Positions 7,098 through 14,307 of a DNA stretch of 16,211 bases are shown here, piece by piece; the stretch's first letter is position 1, and each line of letters starts with the position of its first letter. Source of the DNA: Limivivens faecihominis (lineage in GTDB: Bacteria; Bacillota; Clostridia; Lachnospirales; Lachnospiraceae); the NCBI RefSeq assembly GCF_020686945.1, contig NZ_JAJEPR010000052.1:1-16211 (forward strand), written 5' to 3'. The position numbers were made by a program, and so were the translations under genes. Under the pieces are notes generated by a model. The model made no database searches. It was not told the origin of the DNA and saw only the letters and a program-made list of their open reading frames with translations.

Positions 7098-7877
7098 ATG
7101 AGCGTACAGTTATTAGACAAGACAAGGAAAATCAATAAGCTTTTGCATAACAACAATTCCAGTAAAGTCGTTTTCAACGATATATGCCAGGTACTGACAG
7201 AAATTCTGGATTCCAATATTCTGGTTATCAGCCGGAAGGGAAAAGTCCTTGGTGTCAGTCTTTGTCCTGGAGTGGAAGAGATCAAAGAACTTATCGACGA
7301 TGAAGTGGGCGGCTACATTGATTCCATGCTGAATGAGCGCCTCCTGGGAGTCCTTTCCACGAAAGAAAATGTCAATCTGGAGACCCTGGGCTTTGTGGGA
7401 GACAATATCAAAAAGTATCAGGCCATCATTAACCCCATCGACATTGCCGGCGAGCGTCTCGGAACTGTGTTTATGTACAAGAGCGACAGCCAGTATGAGA
7501 TCGATGATATTATCTTAAGTGAGTATGGCACCACCGTTGTGGGCCTGGAGATGATGCGTTCCGTTCATGAGGAGAACGCGGAGGAGAACCGCAAGATCCA
7601 GATCGTAAAATCTGCCATCAACACCCTTTCCTTCTCCGAGCTGGAAGCCATCATTCACATCTTTGACGAGCTGGACGGCATGGAAGGTATCCTGGTTGCC
7701 AGCAAGATCGCAGACCGCGTGGGTATCACCCGTTCCGTTATCGTCAACGCCCTTCGAAAATTCGAGAGTGCCGGCGTCATCGAGTCCCGCTCCAGCGGAA
7801 TGAAAGGCACCTACATCAAGGTTCTGAACGATGTGGTTTTCGACGAACTGGCCGAAATCAAGAAACAGAAGAAATAA
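7098..7877 (+). CDS. codY: GTP-sensing global transcription regulator CodY
   Basis: CodY is a cytoplasmic dimeric DNA-binding protein. With GTP and branched-chain amino acids bound, it represses, and sometimes activates, metabolism, sporulation and virulence genes. The protein is 259 aa, normal length. The N-terminal GAF-type effector domain starts LLDKTRKINKLLHNN and contains SNILVISRKGKVLG and GERLGTVFMYKSDSQYEIDDIILSEYGTTVVGLEM. The C-terminal winged helix is nearly invariant: LVASKIADRVGITRSVIVNALRK (about 199-221), then ESAGVIESRSSGMKGTYIKVLN. The RBS AAGGAGG is about 7 nt before ATG. It appears monocistronic, with its own promoter upstream and a hairpin terminator downstream. Confidence 0.97.
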   Translation: MSVQLLDKTRKINKLLHNNNSSKVVFNDICQVLTEILDSNILVISRKGKVLGVSLCPGVEEIKELIDDEVGGYIDSMLNERLLGVLSTKENVNLETLGFVGDNIKKYQAIINPIDIAGERLGTVFMYKSDSQYEIDDIILSEYGTTVVGLEMMRSVHEENAEENRKIQIVKSAINTLSFSELEAIIHIFDELDGMEGILVASKIADRVGITRSVIVNALRKFESAGVIESRSSGMKGTYIKVLNDVVFDELAEIKKQKK

Positions 7878-7890
7878 AACATACAAAAGA

Positions 7891-7928
7891 AGCGCTGCAT
7901 CAGAAAAAACTGGTGCGGTGCTTTTTTT
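7891..7928 (+). terminator. codY intrinsic terminator
   Basis: A 13-bp stem (7891-7903 with 7910-7922, including some G-U pairs), an A6 loop and a run of seven T (7922-7928). It starts 13 nt after the codY stop. The AT-rich stretch from 7929 to 8021 shows no gene. Confidence 0.9.
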
Positions 7929-8021
7929 CGGTAAAAAACAAAAACATATAAAAAAGAGAGTAAAATAGAGGAAATAAGAGATAATTAAAAAATATACCAT
8001 AATTTACAGGTATAATCAGGT

Positions 8022-8050
8022 TTGCACATTTTCCACTTTTTCACTAATAT
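8022..8050 (+). promoter_or_regulatory. groESL promoter
   Basis: TTGCAC (8022-8027), a 17-nt spacer and TAATAT (8045-8050) give a predicted transcription start at about 8057, directly before the CIRCE element. This is the usual arrangement for HrcA repression. Confidence 0.7.
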
Positions 8051-8061
8051 AAGGGCAACGG

Positions 8062-8088
8062 TTAGCACTCGATAAAAGTGAGTGCTAA
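8062..8088. promoter_or_regulatory. CIRCE operator (HrcA-binding site)
   Basis: A perfect CIRCE: TTAGCACTC (8062-8070), 9 nt, GAGTGCTAA (8080-8088). HrcA binds it and represses chaperone genes until heat or unfolded protein draws HrcA away from GroEL-assisted folding. hrcA itself is not in the window. Confidence 0.97.
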
Positions 8089-8129
8089 TAACGCAAATGA
8101 GAGAGCATATTATTAAGGAGGAATATATT

Positions 8130-8414
8130 ATGAAGTTAGTACCTTTAGGCGACAGAGTTGTATTAAAACAGTTTGAAGCAGAAGAGACAACAAAATCCGG
8201 AATCATCCTTGCAGCTAAATCCCAGGAGAAACCCCAGGAGGCTGAGGTTGTAGCAGTAGGCCCGGGCGGAATGGTTGACGGAAAAGAAGTTACCATGCAG
8301 GTAAAGGTTGGCGACAAAGTGATTTATTCCAAATATTCAGGCAACGAGGTAAAACTCGAGGACGAAGAATATATCATCGTAAAACAGAGCGACATTCTGG
8401 CTATCGTAGAGTAA
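8130..8414 (+). CDS. groES: co-chaperonin GroES
   Basis: GroES is the heptameric lid that closes the GroEL folding chamber. The protein is 94 aa, normal length, with KLVPLGDRVVLKQFEAEETTKSGIILAAKSQEKPQEAEVVAVGPG covering the conserved N-terminus and the mobile loop, then DKVIYSKYSGNEVKLEDEEYIIVKQSDILAIVE. ATG 8130 is chosen because AAGGAGG (8115-8121) lies 8 nt upstream; in-frame codons from 8082 lie in the CIRCE region and are leader. groEL begins 19 nt downstream, so the two form the standard operon. Control is by the CIRCE element upstream. Confidence 0.98.
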   Translation: MKLVPLGDRVVLKQFEAEETTKSGIILAAKSQEKPQEAEVVAVGPGGMVDGKEVTMQVKVGDKVIYSKYSGNEVKLEDEEYIIVKQSDILAIVE

Positions 8415-8433
8415 TAGAAGGAGGAAATTCATC

Positions 8434-10059
8434 ATGGCTAAAGACATTAAATATGGAACAGACGCAAGAAAAGCTCTTGCAGCAGGCGTAGATAAACTGG
8501 CAGATACCGTAAAGGTAACGCTTGGACCCAAAGGAAGAAACGTAGTTCTGGATAAACAGTACGGTGCTCCCCTCATCACCAATGACGGTGTTACCATCGC
8601 AAAAGAGGTTGAGCTTGAGGACGCTTTCGAGAATATGGGCGCTCAGCTGGTAAAAGAAGTAGCTACCAAGACCAACGATGTAGCCGGTGACGGTACCACA
8701 ACTGCAACCGTTCTGGCACAGGCAATGATCCGCGAGGGTATGAAAAACCTGGAAGCAGGCGCTAACCCCATTGTTCTTCGTAAAGGTATGAAGAAAGCAA
8801 CTGAGTGCGCTGTAGAAGCTATCGCAAAAATGAGTAGCAAAGTAACCGGCAAAGCTCAGATGGCAAGAGTAGCAGCTATCTCCGCAGGCGATGACGAGGT
8901 AGGAAACATGGTAGCAGACGCTATGGAGAAAGTTTCCAGTGACGGCGTTATCACCATTGAAGAGAGCAAGACCATGAAGACCGAGCTTGACCTGGTAGAA
9001 GGTATGCAGTTCGACAGAGGATATATTTCCGCTTACATGTCTACCGATATGGAGAAAATGGAAGCTATCCTGGATGATCCGTACATCCTGATTACCGACA
9101 AGAAGATCTCCAATATTCAGGAAGTTCTGCCGCTGCTGGAGCAGATCGTACAGTCCGGCAAGAAACTTCTCATCATCGCTGAGGATATCGAGGGTGAGGC
9201 TCTGACCACCCTGATCATGAACAAACTGCGTGGTACTCTGCAGGTAGTCGGCGTGAAAGCACCGGGCTATGGCGACAGAAGAAAAGAGATGCTGCAGGAT
9301 ATCGCAATCCTGACCGGCGGTACCGTAATCTCCGAGGAGCTGGGTCTGGAGCTTAAAGACACCACTCTGGATCAGCTGGGAAGAGCAAAATCAGTTAAAG
9401 TTCAGAAAGAGACCACCGTTATCGTTGACGGCGCTGGCGACAAGAAGAACATTCAGGATCGTGTCGCTCAGATCAAAGCAAGAATCGAGGAGACCACTTC
9501 CGAATTCGATAAAGAGAAACTGCAGGAGAGACTGGCTAAACTGGCTGGCGGCGTAGCTGTTATCCGTGTAGGTGCTGCTACTGAGACCGAGATGAAAGAA
9601 GCAAAACTCCGTATGGAGGATGCCCTGAATGCTACAAGAGCAGCTGTTGAAGAGGGTATCGTATCCGGTGGCGGATCTGCTTACATCCACGCTTCCAAGT
9701 CTGTTGCCGAGCTGGTAAACGAGCTGGAAGGTGATGAGAAGACTGGAGCAAAAGTTGTACTGAAAGCTCTGGAGGCTCCGCTTCATCAGATCGCTGCAAA
9801 CGCAGGTCTTGAGGGTGCCGTTATCATCAACAAAGTAAGAGAGTCCGAGGTTGGCATGGGCTTCGATGCATACAAAGAAGAGTATGTAAACATGGTAGAT
9901 GCAGGTATCCTGGATCCGGCCAAAGTTACCAGAAGCGCTCTGCAGAACGCAACCAGCGTTGCTTCTACCTTCCTGACTACCGAGTCCGTAGTAGCAAACA
10001 TCAAAGAGCCGGTTCCGGCAGCTCCCGCAGGTGCAGCTGGCGGAATGGGAATGATGTAA
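8434..10059 (+). CDS. groEL: chaperonin GroEL (Hsp60)
   Basis: GroEL is a double-ring ATP-dependent folding chamber in the cytoplasm. The protein is 541 aa, full length. The ATP-binding signature VTLGPKGRNVVLDK is near residue 30, followed by GDGTTTATVLAQA, the apical-domain block and the late equatorial VEEGIVSGGG. The C-terminus is the usual Gly-Met tail (GGMGMM). AAGGAGG lies before ATG 8434. Codon choice differs from the flanking genes, with many GTA, GCA and AAA codons, as expected for a very highly expressed gene. Several long antisense ORFs across it are shadows. Confidence 0.99.
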   Translation: MAKDIKYGTDARKALAAGVDKLADTVKVTLGPKGRNVVLDKQYGAPLITNDGVTIAKEVELEDAFENMGAQLVKEVATKTNDVAGDGTTTATVLAQAMIREGMKNLEAGANPIVLRKGMKKATECAVEAIAKMSSKVTGKAQMARVAAISAGDDEVGNMVADAMEKVSSDGVITIEESKTMKTELDLVEGMQFDRGYISAYMSTDMEKMEAILDDPYILITDKKISNIQEVLPLLEQIVQSGKKLLIIAEDIEGEALTTLIMNKLRGTLQVVGVKAPGYGDRRKEMLQDIAILTGGTVISEELGLELKDTTLDQLGRAKSVKVQKETTVIVDGAGDKKNIQDRVAQIKARIEETTSEFDKEKLQERLAKLAGGVAVIRVGAATETEMKEAKLRMEDALNATRAAVEEGIVSGGGSAYIHASKSVAELVNELEGDEKTGAKVVLKALEAPLHQIAANAGLEGAVIINKVRESEVGMGFDAYKEEYVNMVDAGILDPAKVTRSALQNATSVASTFLTTESVVANIKEPVPAAPAGAAGGMGMM

Positions 10060-10089
10060 TCCCAGCTATAAAAAATAAGCAAAGCGAAG

Positions 10090-10121
10090 ACCGTCGCCCC
10101 TGTGGCGGCGGTTTTCTTTTT
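10090..10121 (+). terminator. groESL intrinsic terminator
   Basis: A 9-bp GC-rich stem (ACCGTCGCC 10090-10098 with GGCGGCGGT 10104-10112) with a short loop is followed by a T-rich tract (10112-10121, interrupted by one C). It lies 30 nt after the groEL stop. Confidence 0.9.
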
Positions 10122-10144
10122 ATCATAAGTTTATAATTCTTTAC

Positions 10145-10173
10145 TTCCATTCCCTAAAAAAAAGAGTTATAAT
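10145..10173 (+). promoter_or_regulatory. predicted promoter upstream of structured repeat copy 2
   Basis: A perfect TATAAT (10168-10173) lies 17 nt after a weak TTCCAT (10145-10150). It follows the groESL terminator and precedes repeat copy 2, so the repeat would be transcribed as a leader of the next gene. Confidence 0.5.
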
Positions 10174-10191
10174 AGAAAGCAATGATGATGT

Positions 10192-10335
10192 GTAACTGTT
10201 CAGAGCCAAGCAGATTTTCATGCAAAAGTGTGAATCATGCTTGCATGAATGAACACTTTTACCTGGAAATCTATTTGGTGGATACGCCACACCGACGAAA
10301 TACGCAGCATTTTGGAGGTGGCTCTGAACAGTTAC
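10192..10335. repeat. structured repeat, copy 2 (nested-stem, about 140 nt)
   Basis: Same architecture as the copy at 6828-6965. The outer stem is a perfect 16-bp inverted repeat (10192-10207 with 10320-10335). The second stem pairs 10212-10231 with 10253-10272: 18 of 20 positions pair, one of them G-U. It is capped by the same TCATG-CTTG-CATGA hairpin (10235-10248). A third hairpin, TGGTG/CGCCA, lies at 10276-10289. Compared with copy 1, several stem positions differ on both sides so that pairing is kept. It contains no ORF and occupies most of the 336-nt gap between groEL and the next gene. Confidence 0.88.
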
Positions 10336-10360
10336 GCTGATGTTTAGAAAAAACATCAGC
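10336..10360 (+). other. 10-bp hairpin directly abutting repeat copy 2
   Basis: GCTGATGTTT (10336-10345) pairs perfectly with AAACATCAGC (10351-10360) around a 5-nt loop. It starts at the base after the outer stem of repeat copy 2 and ends 20 nt before the next RBS. No T run follows, so it is not a standard terminator; it may be part of a leader structure. The first copy lacks it. Confidence 0.6.
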
Positions 10361-10395
10361 ATTTATGAGCAAACTGACAAAGGAGGAACAAATTT

Positions 10396-10899
10396 ATGAG
10401 CGATTTGTATATAGAATTACTCGTAAAGAAAAAGAAGACATCCACCGACACTCTGCTGAAGGTTCTGATGATCGGCGCTACCGTCATTTTCGTATTGGGA
10501 GGCATCCTGTTCAATCCGATCATCCTGCTTCTGGCTGTTGTTATGGGCGTGGTGGACTACTTCAAGCTGCCGTCTCTGGATCTGGAGTACGAATATCTCT
10601 ATGTGAACGGAGAGCTGGATATCGACAAGATTATGTCCAAGCAGAAGAGAAAAAGAGTGGGAAGCTACGATATGAAGAAAGTGGAGATCGTTGCTCCGAA
10701 AAATTCCCACGAGCTGGATTCCTTCCGTAACCGGAAAGATATCAAGGTTCACGATTACTCTTCCCTGGAAGAAAATGCTAAGACCTTCGGTATGGCGATC
10801 AACGGCGACAAGGGCATGGAACTCATCTATTTTGATCCCAATGAGGCGATCATCAAAGATATGCAGCGCATTGCTCCGAGAAGTGTAAAACTGTATTAA
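10396..10899 (+). CDS. small membrane protein of unknown function
   Basis: A 167-aa protein whose family I do not recognise with certainty; it resembles conserved uncharacterised Lachnospiraceae proteins. After a short charged N-terminus it has two hydrophobic helices in close succession (about residues 20-37 and 40-55, LLKVLMIGATVIFVLGGILF and PIILLLAVVMGVVDYF). A soluble, charged domain of about 110 residues follows (LEYEYLYVNGELDIDKIMSKQKRKRVGSYDM and onward), probably cytoplasmic. No catalytic motif is visible. AGGAGG (10381-10386) is 9 nt before ATG, and codon use is native. It appears monocistronic, between the structured repeat in its predicted leader and a strong terminator. Confidence 0.85.
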   Translation: MSDLYIELLVKKKKTSTDTLLKVLMIGATVIFVLGGILFNPIILLLAVVMGVVDYFKLPSLDLEYEYLYVNGELDIDKIMSKQKRKRVGSYDMKKVEIVAPKNSHELDSFRNRKDIKVHDYSSLEENAKTFGMAINGDKGMELIYFDPNEAIIKDMQRIAPRSVKLY

Positions 10900-10908
10900 A
10901 AGAAAAAG

Positions 10909-10955
10909 AAAAGCGTATGCGGTTTTCAGATCATCTGAAAGCGCTTACGCTTTTT
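10909..10955 (+). terminator. strong intrinsic terminator directly before the eutH RBS
   Basis: AAAAGCGTA (10909-10917) pairs with TACGCTTTT (10946-10954). Inside it is a second perfect stem, TTTCAGA/TCTGAAA, with a 3-nt loop, and a T run ends the structure. It closes the preceding gene but stops only 6 nt before the eutH RBS (10961-10965), so it could also act as an attenuator of eutH. Confidence 0.85.
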
Positions 10956-10972
10956 CTGTGAGGAGAAAAAAT

Positions 10973-12076
10973 ATGAATATTTTGATCATGTGGGTGATGG
11001 CCTGCGGGGCTGTCTTAGGCGGCCTGGACCGGATTCTGGGGAACCGTTTCGGCCTGGGAAAACGTTTTGAGGAAGGTTTTGAGCTTTTAGGGGCCACGGC
11101 TCTTTCCATGGCAGGAATCATCTGCCTGGTGCCCCTTCTGACCCTGGGCCTTGAAAAAACAATCGTGCCTTTCTGGAAGCTCCTTGGCCTGGACCCCGCC
11201 ATGCTGGGCGGTATCATCGCTATTGATATGGGTGGTTTTCAGCTGGCAGTAGAACTGGCAGCCGATCCGAAAGTGGCCTCCTATGCAGGCATTCTCGTGG
11301 CAGCAACCCTGGGCTGTACCGTGACCTTTACCATTCCCGTCGGCATGGGAATGGTTCCGGAAAAAGACCGGCCCCTCTTTGCAAGAGGCATCCTTTTTGG
11401 CCTGATTCTGCTTCCGGTATCCCTCTTTCTTGGAGGCCTTCTGACCGGCCTGATGCCGTTGAACACGATCCGTCAAAGCCTTCCGGTGTTCCTGGCCTGC
11501 CTTGCTCTGGCCCTTGGCATTGCAAAATGGCCGGATCAGCTTGTAAGGGGCTTCCTTCATTTTTCCAATGCGATCCGCCTGATTTCCACGCTGGGACTGA
11601 TCTTTGGGGCCTTCGCCTATATGACCGGCGTAAGCCTTCCCTTTCCGATGACGCCCCTTGAGGAGGCCATGAAGACTGTTTCCTCCATCGGCATCGTCAT
11701 GCTGGGAAGCCTTCCGATGGCGGAGCTTCTCCAGCGGATTTTAAAAGTGCCCCTTGCCTGGCTCGGCAAAAAGACCGGCATGAACAGCGCCAGCATGACC
11801 GGCCTCCTCCTCGGCGGCGTCAGCGTCGTCCCCGCCATCGCCCTCATCCGCGACATGGACCGCCGCGGCAAGATCGTAAACGCCGCCTTCCTGGTCTCCG
11901 CCGCCTCCGCCCTGGCAGCCCACCTGGGATTTACCTTTGGAATACAGAAAGAAATGGTGGTGCCGCTGTTGGCGGTGAAATTTGTCGGCGGTATTCTGGG
12001 AGGAGTAACGGCGTATTTGCTGACGGAGAAGCTAGATGTCCCTATGGATTTATTTTGCGATAAAGAGAACGCCTAA
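10973..12076 (+). CDS. eutH: EutH-family ethanolamine permease-like membrane protein
   Basis: A 367-aa polytopic membrane protein of the EutH family, proposed ethanolamine permeases of the cytoplasmic membrane. Family features include FEEGFELLGATALSMAGI, the IAIDMGGFQLAVELA motif, TFTIPVGMGM, MLGSLPMAELLQRI and the C-terminal DMDRRGKIVNAAFLVSAASALAAHLGFTFG block; about ten hydrophobic helices alternate with short loops. ATG 10973 is preferred over an in-frame GTG at 10958 because AGGAG (10961-10965) is 7 nt before it. No other eut gene is in the window, so this is an orphan copy whose true substrate is uncertain. Its 3' end overlaps the convergent degV-family gene by 27 nt. No clear promoter separates it from the terminator just upstream. 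Confidence 0.88.
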   Translation: MNILIMWVMACGAVLGGLDRILGNRFGLGKRFEEGFELLGATALSMAGIICLVPLLTLGLEKTIVPFWKLLGLDPAMLGGIIAIDMGGFQLAVELAADPKVASYAGILVAATLGCTVTFTIPVGMGMVPEKDRPLFARGILFGLILLPVSLFLGGLLTGLMPLNTIRQSLPVFLACLALALGIAKWPDQLVRGFLHFSNAIRLISTLGLIFGAFAYMTGVSLPFPMTPLEEAMKTVSSIGIVMLGSLPMAELLQRILKVPLAWLGKKTGMNSASMTGLLLGGVSVVPAIALIRDMDRRGKIVNAAFLVSAASALAAHLGFTFGIQKEMVVPLLAVKFVGGILGGVTAYLLTEKLDVPMDLFCDKENA

Positions 12077-12913
12077 AGTTCCAGGGCCACAATGGCTGGA
12101 AATAACACCGCCAGCCTGAGTCTCCAGGATTTCATGAAAGACTCCTAAGGACTCCAGATAGGAGTGTACTGCATCGACGGTCGCACGGTCACAGCCGGAA
12201 TGGGTAATAAATACACGGTCGCGCCGTGCGTCTTTTAAATCTTCTTCCATATCTTTCACATAGGCCATGATGACAGCGGCGATTTTTCCACGGTACTTTT
12301 TGTCTGCGTTCATGGCTCCATTTTCTACCACAATTTTGGGATGCAGTTTGAAAACGCTTCCTGCCATGGCAGCAACGGCATTGCAGCGGCCGCCCCGGTA
12401 CAGATAAGTAAGAGTATCCACAACGAAACTTGCCCGGACCTTTGGTTTTAACGTCTCTATAGCGGAAACGATTTCTTTGGCTGAGCAGTGATTCTCAGCC
12501 ATAATAGAGGCTTCTATTACAAGAAGCCCGATTCCGGTGGAAAGGCTGGCGGAATCGACAACGGTAATAAGGTCTGAAGCCTCCAGTTCTTCTGCTGCGA
12601 GGCGCATGACATTACCGGAAGTGGACATGCTGGAAGAGATGGAAAAACAGACCACTTCGCGCCGCTCTTTTACATAGGGCCGGAAAAGTTCAATAGCGGT
12701 TTCCAGTGACGGAGCAGAGGTTTTGGGAGTCGTCTTATGTTCATCGGACCAGGCATAAATCTGATCCGGTGCAATGTTTTTTCCATCCTCGTATTCATTT
12801 TCACCCAGAAGAATGTGAAGAGGCAGAATATCGATATTATATTTTGCAATCAATTCCGGTGAAAGGTCGCAGGTACTGTCTGAAATGATTTTTACTCTGT
12901 TGCAGATCGCCAT
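12050..12913 (-). CDS. DegV family fatty-acid-binding protein
   Basis: A DegV-family protein, 287 aa, normal length. The family binds a long-chain fatty acid; in Firmicutes related FakB proteins present fatty acids to the kinase FakA for phospholipid synthesis. The N-terminal signature is VKIISDSTCDLSPELIAKYNIDILPLHI, followed by PKTSAPS, CFSISSSMSTSGN, VDSASLSTGIGLLV and LTYLYRGGRCN, and a C-terminal HSGCDR block that matches the lipid-binding fold. On its own strand an AGGAGAG RBS lies about 7 nt before the ATG. It is divergent from the M28 peptidase gene and convergent with eutH, so it is probably a single-gene unit. Which lipid it binds cannot be told from sequence. Confidence 0.93.
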   Translation of the reverse strand: MAICNRVKIISDSTCDLSPELIAKYNIDILPLHILLGENEYEDGKNIAPDQIYAWSDEHKTTPKTSAPSLETAIELFRPYVKERREVVCFSISSSMSTSGNVMRLAAEELEASDLITVVDSASLSTGIGLLVIEASIMAENHCSAKEIVSAIETLKPKVRASFVVDTLTYLYRGGRCNAVAAMAGSVFKLHPKIVVENGAMNADKKYRGKIAAVIMAYVKDMEEDLKDARRDRVFITHSGCDRATVDAVHSYLESLGVFHEILETQAGGVISSHCGPGTLGVLFIAK

Positions 12914-12948
12914 GTTTTTTCTCTCCTTTTTGATTTTTGATTTCTATC

Positions 12949-12976
12949 ATCTTACCATAAAAAAGGTGATTGTGCA
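12949..12976 (-). promoter_or_regulatory. predicted degV promoter
   Basis: Read on the minus strand: TGCACA (12971-12976), a 16-nt spacer and TAAGAT (12949-12954). The -35 box lies in the left arm of the palindrome at 12967-12994. Confidence 0.45.
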
Positions 12977-12994
12977 TACCAGATTTCACAATCA
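12967..12994. promoter_or_regulatory. inverted repeat, possible operator between divergent genes
   Basis: TGATTGTG (12967-12974) and CACAATCA (12987-12994) form a perfect 8-bp inverted repeat with a 12-nt centre. It covers the predicted degV -35 box and lies upstream of the peptidase gene, a position suited to a dimeric regulator controlling one or both genes. The binding protein is unknown. Confidence 0.45.
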
Positions 12995-13069
12995 GGTGAG
13001 ATTCCCCGTTGTAAAAAGTTCCCTGAAATGTTAAGCTTAACTAAAAGATTATACAAAGGAGACGTTATC

Positions 13070-14287
13070 ATGAATTTACAGAACATTTTTGATTCCACGG
13101 ATTTCGTTCATGCCAGCGGCACGAAGGAAGAGCTGGCTGTGGCAGAATTTCTGAAGGGCCAGTGCGAAAGCTTAGGCGTTCCGGCGCGGATCGAACCGTT
13201 TCGCGTGGCCATGAGTGATATCGAGGAGGCTCATCTTTTTGCAGACGGAAAAGAGATTCCCTGCAAGGCCTTCAACTGCTGCGGCAGCGGTGTGGTAGAA
13301 GGAGAGCTTTACTACATGCCGGGAACAGACCCTGTTTCCATGGCCGGAGCAAAGGACAAGGTCGTACTTTTTGATACCCAGGGAATCGGCTTTTTCGCTT
13401 ATCAGGATCTGATGAAAGCGGGAGCAAAGGCAATCCTGTTTCAGTATGGAAATGCTTATTATCCAAACGACGATATCGATCAGAGAGACCTCAGAGAGGT
13501 GGTAAGCGGAGAGAAAAAAGTACTCTGCGCCATGATTCATTCCCGCCAGGCAGTAGAACTGGTAAAAAATAAAGTAAAAACAATTCGTCTGGAAGTGTCC
13601 CAGAAAGAATACGACGGAGAATCCCATAATGTCATTGCCGGGCTTCCCGGAAAAAGAGAGGAATCTATCGTGCTAACGGCCCATTACGACAGCACTTCCC
13701 TGTCCCACGGAGCCTACGACAACATGAGCGGCTGCGCCGGGCTTCTCGGAATTATGGAAGCCATGAAAGACAAAGAGCTGAACTATGGCCTGCGTTTTGT
13801 TTTCTGCGGAAGCGAGGAACGGGGACTTCTGGGCTCCAAGGCTTATGTCCGGGATCATGAGAAAGAACTGGAAAAAGTGGCGCTGAACATCAACCTTGAT
13901 ATGATCGGAACCTATATGGGAAAATTCATTTCCTGCGTTTCCGCGGAAGAAAAACTGGCCGGTTACATTTCCTATATGGCAGCAGAGGTCGGCTTCCCGG
14001 TTGAGGCCAGAGCGGGCGTATATTCCAGCGATTCTACGCCTTTTGCAGACAAAGGGGTTCCTTCTCTTTCTTTTGCCCGCATTGCCAGCAAAAATGTGGC
14101 GCCGATTCACTGCCGCTACGATCTGAAAGAAGTCATGTCCATGGAGCAGCTCCAGAAAGATATTGATTTCCTGGTGAAATTTACCGAGCGCTTTGCGAAT
14201 GCAGTTGTCTGCCCGGTTTCCAGAGAGATTCCGGAAAAAATTAAGAAAGAACTGGATGAGTACCTTTTCAGAAAGAGAAAAGAGTGA
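13070..14287 (+). CDS. M28 family zinc metallopeptidase (aminopeptidase)
   Basis: A 405-aa M28-type peptidase, a di-zinc aminopeptidase fold. No signal peptide is visible, so it is probably cytoplasmic. Predicted metal and catalytic residues are His205 (TAHYDST), Asp217 (AYDNMSG), Glu249 and Glu250 (GSEERG), Asp277 (NLDMIG) and His347 (APIHCRYD), all in the family order. Residues of about 75-140 resemble an inserted PA-like domain (KDKVVLFDTQGIGF...GAKAILFQYG). ATG 13070 is chosen because AAGGAGA lies 8 nt before it; in-frame ATG 13028 lacks an RBS. The aldo/keto reductase gene begins 20 nt downstream and is probably co-transcribed. The peptide substrate is unknown. Confidence 0.92.
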   Translation: MNLQNIFDSTDFVHASGTKEELAVAEFLKGQCESLGVPARIEPFRVAMSDIEEAHLFADGKEIPCKAFNCCGSGVVEGELYYMPGTDPVSMAGAKDKVVLFDTQGIGFFAYQDLMKAGAKAILFQYGNAYYPNDDIDQRDLREVVSGEKKVLCAMIHSRQAVELVKNKVKTIRLEVSQKEYDGESHNVIAGLPGKREESIVLTAHYDSTSLSHGAYDNMSGCAGLLGIMEAMKDKELNYGLRFVFCGSEERGLLGSKAYVRDHEKELEKVALNINLDMIGTYMGKFISCVSAEEKLAGYISYMAAEVGFPVEARAGVYSSDSTPFADKGVPSLSFARIASKNVAPIHCRYDLKEVMSMEQLQKDIDFLVKFTERFANAVVCPVSREIPEKIKKELDEYLFRKRKE

Positions 14288-14307
14288 TTTTTACAGGAGG
14301 TTCCAAA

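Noticed and set aside
9391..9786. Minus-strand ORFs across groEL
   Set aside because: The strong codon bias of groEL leaves few stops on the opposite strand; no RBS or homology is visible.
10909..10955. ANTAR (EutV-type) antiterminator site before eutH
   Set aside because: The tandem hairpins with characteristic hexaloops are absent; the inner hairpin has a 3-nt loop.
11087..11560. 157-aa minus-strand ORF within eutH
   Set aside because: The composition is hydrophilic antisense of a membrane protein, with no ribosome site.
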